Source: Galbula dea
Taxonomy: Eukaryota; Chordata; Aves; Piciformes; Galbulidae
Length of the DNA: 64,000 bases
Assembly: GCA_013399015.1 (NCBI GenBank)
Contig: VWZX01010527.1
Coordinates: 992,001 to 1,056,000, forward strand
Direction: 5' to 3'
The translations under genes were made by a program, and so were the position numbers. Shown in pieces: positions 24,509 to 35,406 of this stretch. Position 1 is the first letter of the stretch; every line of letters begins with the position of its first letter. The notes under the pieces are model-generated. The model made no database searches, was not told the origin of the DNA, and was given only the letters and a program-made list of their open reading frames with translations.

Positions 24509-25615
24509 TGTATTGGGTTTGCATGACAAGGTTTTGAGAGAGGGGAGGCTACAGGGGTGGCTTCAGTCAGAAGCTGCTAAAAGCTTCCCCCACATCTAGG
24601 ACAGTCAATGCCAGCCAGCTCCAAGGTGGACCTGCTGCTGGCCAAGGCCAAGCCCATCCATGAAGGTGGTAGAGCCTTTGTTATAACATATTTACAAAGG
24701 GAAAAAAAACACCCAACCCTATGCAATGGAAACTGCAGCCAGAGAGAAGGGTGAGAACACGTGAAACAACTCTGCAGACAGCAAGGTCAGTGAAGAAGGG
24801 GGGTGAGAATGTGAGGAGGTGCTCCAGGCACCAGAGCAGAGATCCTCTTGCAGCCCACAATGAAAACCATGGTAAGAAAGGCTGCCCCTCTGCAGCCTGT
24901 GCTGGTTAAATGTGGAGAAGATATCTACCTGCAGTCTGTAGAAGATCCCAAGCCAGAGCAGATGGTTGCCCAAAGGAGTCTGAAAAGCCCAAGCTCAAGG
25001 AAAGCAGGATCCCGGGAAGACCTGTGGACCCACGGAGATAGGAGCCCAGGCTGGAGCAGATTTGCTGGCAGGACTTGTGACCCCATGAGGGATCCATGCT
25101 GGAGCAGTCTGTTCTTGAAGGATTACACCCACACTGGAGCAGTTCATGAAGAGCTATATCCCATGGGAAGGACTCACATTGGAGAAGTTTCTGGAGTACT
25201 ATCTCACATGGGAGGGATCCCACACTGGGGCAGAGGAAGAGTGTGAGGAGTCCTCCCCCTGAGAAGGAAAGAGAGAGAGAAAACATACAATGAATTGACC
25301 ACAACCCCTGTTGCCCATTCCCCTATGCCACTGGTGTAGAAGAGGCAGAGAAAATCCTAAATTAAGCCCAGGAAAAAGGGAGGGGTGGGAGTAAAGTGTT
25401 TTAAAGATTTGGGTTTATTTCCCTTTATCCTACTCTGATTTGATTGGTAACAAATTAAACTAATTTCTCCAAGCAGTTTGTTTTGCCTGTGATGGTAATT
25501 GTCCTTATCTCTACCCATGAGCCTTATATTTTCTCTTCCCTGTCCACCTGAGGAAGAAGAATGATAGAGCTGCTTTTGTGGGCACCTGATGTCCAGTCAG
25601 GGTCAACCCACCACA
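24509..25615 (+). mobile_element. Endogenous retrovirus long terminal repeat, apparently solo
   Basis: The element begins TGTATTGGGTTTGCATG and ends GGTCAACCCACCACA, giving standard TG...CA ends over about 1.1 kb. From memory, the whole course matches a common avian ERV LTR: the GCTGCTAAAAGCTTCCCCC motif near the start, an ACATATTTACAA promoter-region word near 24687, an internal run of CTGGAGCAG-containing units, GAGGAGTCCTCCCCCTGAG, and an A/T-rich 3' part with TTTGATTGGTAACAAATTAA. No second LTR, primer-binding site or gag/pol/env sequence is visible on either side, so it looks like a solo LTR from LTR-LTR recombination. I could not find a clear target-site duplication (flanks CCTCC and CATCT differ). 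The 132-codon frames inside it (24848-25246 plus, 24906-25304 minus) are by-products of the repeat. I do not assign a family name. Confidence 0.88.
25045..25240 (+). repeat. Internal tandem-like array within the LTR
   Basis: The word CTGGAGCAG or a close variant recurs at 25051, 25099, 25134, about 25180 (TTGGAGAAG) and 25225 (CTGGGGCAG). Between the copies are related CCCATGGGAGGGA/ACTCACA phrases. The spacing is irregular, about 35-48 bases. It is part of the LTR family structure as I remember it and not a recent microsatellite expansion. Confidence 0.75.
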
Positions 25616-26507
25616 CATCTACAGGATAGTAGATCAAGTCAGATCAGTCTTTCCTGCATCAGACAGGAGTCATGTTAAAGCTTGTAGGAGGGAAGAAAAA
25701 GTGTCCATCACCCATAGTCCAATCTGGCATTAACCACTAGGTGAAATATTTCTCAGGAGGTTGGTTAACACCATATGATAGGTAAATAACTCACCTGCTG
25801 CCTGCTGCTTTTGCTGCCTTTGTGTGACACAAGTGGTCCAAAGTGGCTAAATGATGATAAAAAACAGGAAGGAGCTTGTCAGAAACCTTGTAACAGGAGA
25901 AAAGGCTCTGCTTCTGCTGAGCAACCTGGTGTGAGGCCATGGCAGGTGGTTTTCTGTAAACTTGCCTAACCAAAGCACTTAGTGTGCAGGTGGCTTTGGG
26001 TTTGCCTATTCATTGAATGGGACACAGCTGCCAGGCTGAAGGCAGGGGACAGGGGAAGCATCTCCACAGCACATGCCACAATGTGGGAACTGTAAGAAGC
26101 TCCTTGGGATGCCAGGAGGCAACTGTCACCTTGCACCTCATCTCCTTCTTCCCAGCCTCCCTCTTCTGGTGCAAGTTCATCTTTCCCAAGGCTGTCAGAG
26201 GATCCCTGCACATGGTATGAAGATAAGCAGCAAATAATGCTGGGAGGAATTTGCTGAGCCAGCTGGTCTTTTGCACCCTGTAGGATGCACAGACCAAAGA
26301 GGCGTCTGCCACACATGTCACGCAGATGAAGCCAACTTTGCATTCAACAACTGCATCAAACAAAAGATAAAAGCAGTTTCAGCATAATAGATCATTCAAA
26401 GGGGTTCCAAATCCATGTTCCCTCCCCTCCCTTTGTACCCTCTCTCCAGGTTGCTTAGCAAAAGCTGATTTTTTACTTCTAATTAAAGGAATTGAGAGCA
26501 GATTTTA

Positions 26508-26530
26508 TTCATTATTAATTATTATTATTG
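26508..26530 (+). repeat. Short imperfect (ATT)n microsatellite
   Basis: ATT units with one interruption (ATTATTAATTATTATTATTG) lie in an AT-rich block. Confidence 0.7.
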
Positions 26531-29244
26531 TGTGACCACTTTGAATCACACTGCTTCATTCTAGTTTTTTAATCTAATAAAAAAACCCTGCAGCACACAC
26601 AATTCCTTCTTGTGAAATGTTCCTGGGTCTTGTTTAATGTTTTGCATAGCTACACACACAGGTTTTTGGCACATTTTTAACTGGCTCCAGATTCATGCCT
26701 GAATCACCACTAGTCCCACCAGTAAAAAGGATAGAGGCAGAAGAAGTGGAAAACTCCTCTCTAGCCATGTTCCTGAAGCCTGCTTTTGTCAGAGATATAG
26801 TGGTATCACAGAGAAGACTACAGAACACTGTCATGTTTAATGTGCACAGGCTGTCACTGAGACAGCAGCTTGAAATGCAAACGAAACACAAGTAGAGTAA
26901 TTGCAGCATCTTGCAGCAGTGCTCAAAATGCCACTGTTCTCCTGACTGCCAGCCAAGAGGAATTTCCCAGGAGGAAGTACAGTGAAACACTCTTCTCATG
27001 GGGCCAGAAAAAGTGACATTTTGTTACCAAGCAGTAACAAAGAAAAATCTTTTAATTCTGTGCAGTAGGAACGTTCAAACTCCAGCTCAGGGTTTGTGCT
27101 ATTTACTTGGGATGAAATGAGCACCAGCCACTGGAGCACTTGTGGGGTGCTATGGAGGTTCTTCTTCCAGAGGAGGGCATTTTTAGAAGATAGTGATGGC
27201 AGAGCAATACCCCAGCCTAACCAGGAACACATCTGAGTTTGGTTCACCAATCTACCAGAGCATTTGAAATTCCAGTGGTGCTCTCATACAGGCTATGTAT
27301 GCACTCCCAAGGCTTGCTGTGCTTAAGTAACTTCTCATTCAAGACTCAAGAAAAGAGTTAGCAAAAACCAGTTACCTCAGCCCCACAGCTTTGCAGGTGG
27401 ATGAAGTAACCCAAAAAGCAGTGTTTTTAATGGCTCAGAGAACAAAGGACTCCCTGGCTGCTACAGACAGTACAGAAACAGCAAAGGCAAGGTGATCTCT
27501 GTCCCTGGAGCATCCCTCAGTAAGACCAACAAGAATCAGCAGGAGGAAAGAGCATGAGAGGGACTGGTGGGGAGAGAGTGTGTTCAAAGAAATGACAGAG
27601 GTCAGTGCAATGAGAAAAGATGGCTCATTGTTAATCCTGTTGCACAGGACAGACCTTCTGTCTAGCAAGAAGCACAGAGCTGCCTGACATCAAAAAGCAA
27701 TGCCAGCAATAAAAAAGTGTTCAGAATTGGTCCTGTGCCCTTACCAGTGTGTTGCATGTTGCCACAGGATATCATACTCACTGGAAGATGCCCTAGTGAC
27801 TTGGGAACATCAGTCTCAGGATGTCGTCCACACATCCCAAGTCACATGGAAGCAGAACTCCCTCCAGGAGCCTCAGAGAGAAGGTCAGCTTTGCCACACT
27901 CTTGTGCCCAACTCTAAAACAAGGCAAAAGAAAACTGACCTGTTTTCATGCTTAAGATTTTTCAAAAACAAAATCTTACAGACCTCCCATTCCTGAGGTC
28001 AGGTGAGGAAAAGCATTCTGCATCCTATTGCCCAGATGGGGATTGTGTCATTAACATATCAGTGTTCAGTGTTACTTTGATGGAGATGTGTAAGTTGCAG
28101 TCCCATGGGTGGGATTTTGGGGTACAATTCCCTGAGGCTACATCCCAGTTTAGAAGAGGGGCTTAGGTAGCTGGGCTCAGGTTTCCATGGCAATTAGGCA
28201 CCAAATATTTCAGAAAGGTTTTCAGAAATACTTCAGGTGTATTTTGGGATTGCTAAACACCCCTACAACTCCACCCTTTGTAGTAGAAGATAGGGTGCCA
28301 ACGAAACAGGCTAACTCACAGAACAAACTGGGATGCAGGGATAAGACAGAGGAAAAGGCAGCCACATCATGGGAGATGGGTGAGTTTGGGTCTGTGCTTT
28401 CATGCCACAGCAAACAGAAGGCAATTTGAACAGGCTGAATGCTCTGCAGGAGAGAGTTTGGCACCACCTCTGTCTGGGGGAATACTGGCCACAACTGTTA
28501 GGAGGGGAGGGAAAATAAAGTATTTTTCACAGCTGGAGATATTCTTTAAGAGAAAAGAAATCAACATTTTCTATTTCCATACTTTTCTTCCCCAATCCCT
28601 TCATGATCAGAGGAGAGTGGGCTGAATACATTGCAGCAGATTATGCTCCTGTTATTTTAGGACCCATCAGAAATACTGTAATTTTCCTGAAGAATCTTGT
28701 TATCACAAAATTGCAGCCTAATCTGGCATTCTCAGAAATTTCTGTAGGTCAGATAAGATTTGAGTAAACATTTGAATCTTTGGCTACATGTCTGAACTGT
28801 ACTTGTCAAGCACAGTTAAAATACAGTTCATGATACAAAGGAGGGTCTCTCCCTGCCTTTTGAAACTCCTATTTCACATTCTGAAGAGCCAACCCAAACC
28901 TAGGTAATTCATTTCTTTAGAAAAAGATTTCCAGAGGTGCATTTACAGACAGCTAGGCTTGTGACAAGGTACAACCACTCATGCCAAGACTACATGTAAG
29001 TTTTTTACTTTTTTTTAAGGTTCTTAAAGTTCAAAGTAAAATTTTATTACAGTTCTTATTATGAACAAATATTGTGCAAAATCTTCCAAGTTCTCCAAAA
29101 TCCATACACTAACAGATTTTGTTTTTAATGGCCAGAAGGCATCACTACAATGATCCTTCTATAACCCAGACCAGACAAATATCTTTGACTTAACACCTCA
29201 AAGCAACATCTACTTATAAAATTGTTCATTTATTCTGAGTCACA

Positions 29245-29260
29245 TGGAGATATATCTCCA
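29245..29260. repeat. Perfect 16-bp palindrome
   Basis: The sequence TGGAGATATATCTCCA reads identically on both strands. It is centred on an ATAT step with G/C-richer ends. No function is known. Confidence 0.9.
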
Positions 29261-30682
29261 CCAGGTGCCTGAAAACATGCTAAGATGGGGTAGAGGGAGC
29301 AACAACAAGATGGGGAGGCCAAGCGTGGGCAAACTGTTGAGGATCCAGTCACTGATTTAAACTCAGCATCACCAGGGCCTATGAAACTGCAATGCTTTAA
29401 ATTCTTTAAAGGTGCTATCCTGGGCTGGGCTTTTTATTGTTCATTTTACAAGTTGCTGTTTATAATTTATATGACACAATCAAATGGAAAACTCAAGAGA
29501 CAGAAGATAACAGTGACTTCAACTGTGGTTTTCAAGGTGAGGCAGTCAGAAAAGGGGACATGCAAATATAACTTTTCCCCTATCAAGTTTCTTTCTGTAG
29601 GTAGGTTTTAGACATTTACTATTATTTAATGAAGGACAATGAGTAACTTTTCCTATTGAATTTTGCTGTAGAGACTCCAAAAATTGCTGACCCAAATGTC
29701 CACCCTGCTGGTTCACAGTTAATGACGATGACCCCTCCATGTGCTGCCTGTCCTTCCCTCTGCTGCTTTGGTTTACCCATAGGCATCTTAACACAAATCC
29801 ACTTTCCCTGGACAGCAGAGACTTTCAAGCATGATGACATCTCAGATTGCAGCTACAGAGTTCATCAGAGACCAGCTGTCAGTGATCCATGTTTCACAAC
29901 ATCCCTTTTTTACAGCTGCACAGTGTTGTTGACATTTTATGGGGAGAAGGACAGCTGACCACACTGCACAACTCCTACAGTGACTATCCCATCATGTCAT
30001 GACTGCAGGTGTAAAAGGAAGACCTATCCTACCCCAAAACTGTCTCTGTGGATATGCTTAGCATCCTTTGAAACCTATGAGAGAATAGATTCTGAGCTAC
30101 ATGGGGCAAGGAATAGAGTTGAGCAAAGTTATTCACTTAGGGCAGAATCCAAGACAGTAGATTTAAGTAACAGTGACTTGAAAAGAAACACATAAAACAT
30201 CTTGATTGAATCTGCACTAAACTCAGGAAGTTTTCTCAGCTCTTCCTCAATACATGTTATACTTTAATCCTTCTATTATCATAGTTACATCTCAGAGTGG
30301 GAATTATTCCACTACTTAATGTCCTAGGGCTTGAGCCATAATACAATGAAGGCATGCAGATGTATTGTCAAATGTGTGATAAGCCATATGGCCAGCAAAA
30401 AAATTATCAAATTCTATCCTATAGGAATTATTCTTTGCTTGGTTTATAACAAATGGGGCTAAGCAGAAAATTCTACAAGGAATGTAGGAAAACCCTGCTT
30501 TCTGCATGTTCTAAACACATGAAAACATATCCATTTAATGAAACACAAGAAGCATTGCCATACTGCATTGAAGGAAAGAAAAAACAACCAAAAGACCAAA
30601 AACTTTGGGAGCTGAAAGCCAACCTGTCTTCTCTAGGAGACAGTCCTTTTCCAAAGCAGAGGAATTCATAGAACCCACTGCC

Positions 30683-30709
30683 ACTTCTGATGTGTTGCAC
30701 ATCAGAAGT
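30683..30709. repeat. Perfect hairpin, 12-bp stem and 3-base loop
   Basis: Arm ACTTCTGATGTG (30683-30694) and arm CACATCAGAAGT (30698-30709) are exact reverse complements separated by TTG. The stem is too short for a microRNA precursor. It could extrude as a small cruciform, or could reflect a templated inverted duplication. Confidence 0.9.
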
Positions 30710-33700
30710 CTCAATTCTTTCCTTGTGAGATTCCATTCAGACCCAGGAGAAGAAATGGGCCATGTGTTTCTAGACAAAGCCATTTTAGGGAAATTTGGCT
30801 GCTTTGGATATTTTGAAGTTGCCAGAAACAGCTCAAAACCAAAATAGTAGGAAACATAGCCAGGGGATATTTTGACAGCTCTTACACATTTATATCTTTT
30901 TTTCTTAACTAATTAACCAGGGAGGTCAGACTGCAGCACCATAAACCAGGAGTCAACCCACCAAAGTCAGTGCAGTTGCACCAGCATTCAGACTCTGCTG
31001 GTTAAGGAGGGCTCATGGTTAATCCTTTGCTATACTCCATTCCCAAGGACTAACAGCCTGTGAACGATGCCAGTCAAAAACATGGTAACAATAAAGAGGG
31101 TAAAGCATGGTGACATTTTCTCAGCTAGCTGTTGTAAGCAAACAAACAAAAATACAAAGGGAGGAAAACAGTCTTGACACAGATGGGCTCTTTTGCATGT
31201 TGCTTTCCACATATAGAGCAATTTAATCTGGAGTCAGCACGAGTTAGCAAAGGAGTGACAGGTTGTTACAATTACAAGCTGCTTTGGAAGTATTACTATC
31301 AGTGCTGCCACTATTTATGTTCAGTATTGTTATTGATGCTATTAATACTGCTTGTACAAGCCTTTAATGTTACTGTACTGATGTAAATAACATCTGGATT
31401 AACAGTTGAGAGAACAACCTGATGCGAAACAGATTGATGGCTGAAGAAGCAGCTTTTCTTGGGTCACATTTCTGGGTTACATTCCTGTGGATGTTGTGTA
31501 TTCATAGTACAGGAGTCAATGGGAGGCTTTTCTAAATAAGCACCCCAGGATCTGGCTTGTGAAAGAAGACATGATGCTGTGACTTTTATTTTTATCTGCT
31601 GCTGTAAGGACAGATTTGTTACCAGATCACAGTGGCAGAACTGACCACAGAAACTCTAATCCTCAGTCCTTCTAAATTAGCCACAAGGAAGCATTACCCA
31701 GGAATTCAAACCAGACCTCACTTGGCAGCTTGTTTGTATTATTTGTGGTCTCTGACTTAGCACCACAAGCCACCCTTTGCCCCAAACTCCTTTAATCACA
31801 ATCAGAGCTAGGGTCTCAGCAGAGACCTGAGCCTCACAGTACTGATCACAGAGGAAAAGCTGATACATGCTCCACAGATCATGTATAGCCTAAATAGATG
31901 ACAGGCAAAAGGAGACTGCAGTCCAACCTCTCTCTAGAGCAAATCCCCAAAGGACTTGGATAAATGTTCACTGTAACAGGATTTTCACTGCAATAAATTT
32001 TTTGCAAGTCACTGCCTCAGATGTATGAAGAACTGTCCCAATTCAAGTAGATACCATCATAGCACACTGCTAGAAGCCTCCTCCAAATCTCTGGGCCTCT
32101 CTCCACCAGCTGCCTCCCAAGCTGCCTGGCTGCAGCAGCCTGAGCCGGCTCCCACGAGATGTGATAGCACAAGCAGAAATGCAGCCTGGTCCCTTCTGGG
32201 TGACCTGGAGATGGGCTGGGACACTAGCCACAGAGGAGAGGGTTCAGCTGCTCCAATGCAACCACCTAATGCATTTGAGGTGCTGTGGTCTGTCCTCCTG
32301 CCTGAAACCATGTGGATTGCAGGTGTCCCCAAAGTCCTGCATTAAAGTTATATTTAGGCAACTGAATTCTATCCTAAAGTAAGGACCTGGTGCTCTAGGG
32401 GCCCTGGAAGATGCTCTTTAGGAGCATATCTAATAAAGTCCTACTGCTAATGGGTATTTAGGAAGAATTCTGGAGTAAAACTCCAAACCCCAGTGAAGAT
32501 TATTTGCCGTTTTCATCAAATGCTTTCTTTCACAGCTCTGCTCCTTTGGAACTGCACTGCATCCAGGACACCTAATGTTGACTGTAAAGTCATAGGGAAT
32601 GGAAAGTAAAGAAAACAACACTAATTTCAGCATGTGTCAAGTCAGTACACCCCTAGTCCAGAGCCAAAAGTCTGTCTCTGCCCAGTTCCCCAGCTGGCTG
32701 ATAGGACATACACATTTACCTAACACATAATCTGTGGCCCAGGTTGCATTCCCCATGGGGATGCCACTATCCCAATTTATCTAGGGTTTGTTCAAGAGAT
32801 CAGATGTCTCCAGGACATCATGCTATTTCTTTCCAGTCAGCACTACATCAGGGCTGCCTCCCCCTGCCCCAAGCCAACAAAGACCTCTCACCTCAAACAA
32901 AGCCCACAAGAGCTGGTCCTACTCATCAAAAAGCAAAGGTTGCTTTTTTAAAGGTAAAGCTCTCCTTCCTGCCTGGGAATTGCAGACTTTAGAGAAAAGC
33001 CTTTCCACATGCTGAGTCTGCATTAATATACTTTATATTAATATGTAGATAAGGTTCATCCCTGGCCTGTCACTGTGACCAGGTATGACAGCAGTCCACT
33101 GGTTTTGACCTGTGGTGTGGTTTTGGCTATTGGTTTGTCAGGGTGTTTATGAAGGACCAGTGAAGACAGGAGCAGCCTCATTTAGTCAATATTCAAATGA
33201 GAATTCTAAAAGAAAGAAGTAAAATGCATAAAAACCTGCATGTTAAACACAGTTTGCATGAAGAACAATCAGATAAAATATGGCTGCTGTATGCAATTTT
33301 CTCTTCAAGCTAATAGCAAGAGAAAAAAATAGTCTTTTTCTGCTGAGATTGTAGTAAACAGAGGCTTGTAAGAATGCTTTAAAACTGCTTTGTTCCTTTG
33401 GTTTATAAATGGGAAGCTCAGCCCCAGGTAACTGTTCTCAGTCACAGGAACCCTGTGGGAGCTTTCAAGTGAAGCCAGCTAACTAGAGTTGAAATGCAGT
33501 ACCTGAAACCCAGAGCCATCTTTCATGTCTCTTCTGATCACTTCAAGTTCCACTAAGTGTCCCTTCCTTTGTTTATGGAGAATATATCCTGGCCATGTTT
33601 CCAGGGAATGGAAAGCTCCCCTGAAGAGGCTTTTTCAAGCAATCAACATTAAAAAGTTAAGCATCTTAACTTCGTGCAGCAGAGTTGTCCCCATGATCCA

Positions 33701-34069
33701 AATGTACAGGCTAAACCCTTTTATTCTCTGCTGTACATTGATTACATTCACTTCAGCAGCAAAAGGTAACAAACATAATTTCCAGCTGCAGTTGCCCAAT
33801 TTTTATATTTTATGGCTATCACTGAAATACACAGAATGACCCATTTCATTTTACATTACAGGCATTTCAGCAGCTATCATCACCAGATCATGTGATCACC
33901 TCATCAGAATTAGCCATTAGAGAAGGAAAGTTGCTTCTTAAAATGTGAAGCCTGCAGGCAACACAGAAAGCCACCTTACATGCTTGACAAAAGGTCAATT
34001 TTTAACTTCTCTGGTTTTTAAACCTGCAGCATCCATAGGCAGATTTTACTGAGATCAGGGAATCATAGA

Positions 34070-34133
34070 ATGGCCCAGGTTGGAAGAGACCTTAAAGATC
34101 ACCTAGTTCCAATCCCCCTGCCATGGGCAGGGA
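34070..34133 (-). mobile_element. CR1 LINE 3'-terminal fragment, reverse orientation
   Basis: AATCATAGAATGGCCCAGGT, then TTGGAAGAGACCTTAAAGAT, CACCTAGTTCCAATCCCCCT and GCCATGGGCAGGGA form the reverse complement of the last 65 bases or so of a CR1 element. The copy is severely 5'-truncated, as is usual for this family. Similarity stops after GGGCAGGGA. Confidence 0.9.
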
Positions 34134-34297
34134 ATAGTACATTCTTGGCCTGAAAAGTGATGGGAGATGAACCATGGGTTTGAATAGACACAAAGCAAGC
34201 ACTGAAATATCCCAGGTAAATAGCTAGTCTAGTGTATGGTCTCCCACAGCCTTGTGACCCTTTGGAGAGGAGCAATCAGTACAAGGTAACCCATTCA

Positions 34298-34328
34298 TGC
34301 ATACAAGACTAATTCTTGCATACAAGAC
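34298..34328 (+). repeat. Two-copy direct repeat, 19-bp period
   Basis: TGCATACAAGAC occurs at 34298-34309 and 34317-34328, with a partial third ACATACAAG following. It is a small local duplication about 165 bases beyond the CR1 fragment. Confidence 0.8.
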
Positions 34329-34950
34329 ATACAAGCTGTGCACTACCAGAGTCCCACCAACACAAACCCCTCTGTATGGACACATCTCCCCATCCAGAAG
34401 CAACCTGGCTAAGTTTCTTTAAGATCAGGTATTTCACTTGTATTTAAAGGTGACTTTCTTAGTTCTCTGTAATTTCACTGTGGTTTTCCTGCTTTCAAAG
34501 CATTTCTTCTTATTCTTTGAGCTGCTTGTTCTGGTGTTGGATCCTGGTGAGATCTGACTGCATGCCAACAAATTACCCCTTGGAGCATCTGGCATTGGCA
34601 TCAACTAGGGGAAATGGGCTAATGCCAGAGCAGACCTATTACCTGGCATCTACATTAGTCTTTTAACCTTTACATGAAGCAGCCACTACCCATGGGATAA
34701 AGTCAGATCTTCGGTTGCTGTGGAATGTGGTGCATGTGCTGCAGCATCTGGAGCACAAGGAGAGGAAAGACATTTCTCCTTGACAGTGCACAGAAGGGAG
34801 CCTTGGAAGCAATTGGAGAAGGGCTCTTTGCTCAGACTGCTGGGTTAAGAGGAGGATATTAGTAACTGAACTTCATAGGGAAGGACTCAGAGAAGAGGAA
34901 CAACTAAGACTTAGCCCTGGATGATGGTCCTCCTGTAAACAAAGACTTCT

Positions 34951-34990
34951 TAAAAATATGGTAATCCTTTAAAAACATGGCAATCCTTTT
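34951..34990 (+). repeat. Two-copy tandem repeat, 20-bp period
   Basis: TAAAAATATGGTAATCCTTT is followed directly by AAAAACATGGCAATCCTTTT, with 16 or so of 20 positions alike. It is a head-to-tail duplication with no spacer. Confidence 0.85.
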
Positions 34991-35366
34991 ACACCAGACC
35001 AGTTCCTGGCAGGGGTTTTGTTTTATGGCACTCAAAGAAAAGCCTTTCCATTTCAGTCATGCCATGATATGCCACTGCAAGTACAACTGGTTTACCTATC
35101 TTGAGAAAAAGCAACATGAATCCTTCTAATACAAATAACATATGTCCTACTTGTGGAATTTGTTCATAGATTAATTTTACTGATTTTGGTATCTATTATT
35201 GCCCCAGTTAATCTTGAAAGTCCTACATCTATGGCAGCAGAATCCTCAGAAGGAGTGGGTCACAGTTTACTTTCTGGAAGATGAATAGTTCATGTTCCAG
35301 GTGATTCACATATGGCTACTCAAACTACTGCATCAACAGATATCAATTGTTTCCACTTCTCAGAGT

Positions 35367-35406
35367 GGGGGTTTTTGGAAGGGTTTTTTTCCCCCCCCTC
35401 TTTTTG
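35367..35406 (+). repeat. Cluster of homopolymer runs
   Basis: Successive runs of G5, T5, GGAAGGG, T7, C8 and then T5 lie within about 40 bases. Such clusters are prone to indel error in sequencing as well as true slippage. They sit inside a 67-codon frame that I regard as spurious. Confidence 0.7.

Larger units (their letters stand above)
25616..34069. other. Non-coding unique sequence, no gene seen
   Basis: The longest frames (125 and 117 codons, minus strand, 25966-26363) overlap one another in different frames and show no recognisable domain. Notable local structures are an AT-rich block at 26465-26600 with an ATT trinucleotide patch, a 16-bp perfect palindrome at 29245-29260, a 12-bp-arm hairpin at 30683-30709 and an AT inverted repeat at 33022-33042. 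No interspersed repeat is confidently recognised. Confidence 0.5.

Noticed and set aside
24848..25304. 132-codon frames on both strands near 25 kb
   Set aside because: Both lie wholly inside the LTR and reflect its internal repeat.
25966..26363. Two overlapping minus-strand frames of 125 and 117 codons
   Set aside because: They occupy the same bases in different frames, neither translation resembles a known family, and there is no supporting splice or promoter context.
33022..33042. 9-bp-arm AT inverted repeat
   Set aside because: The arms are pure A/T (ATTAATATA), so this symmetry is easily produced by chance in AT-rich DNA.
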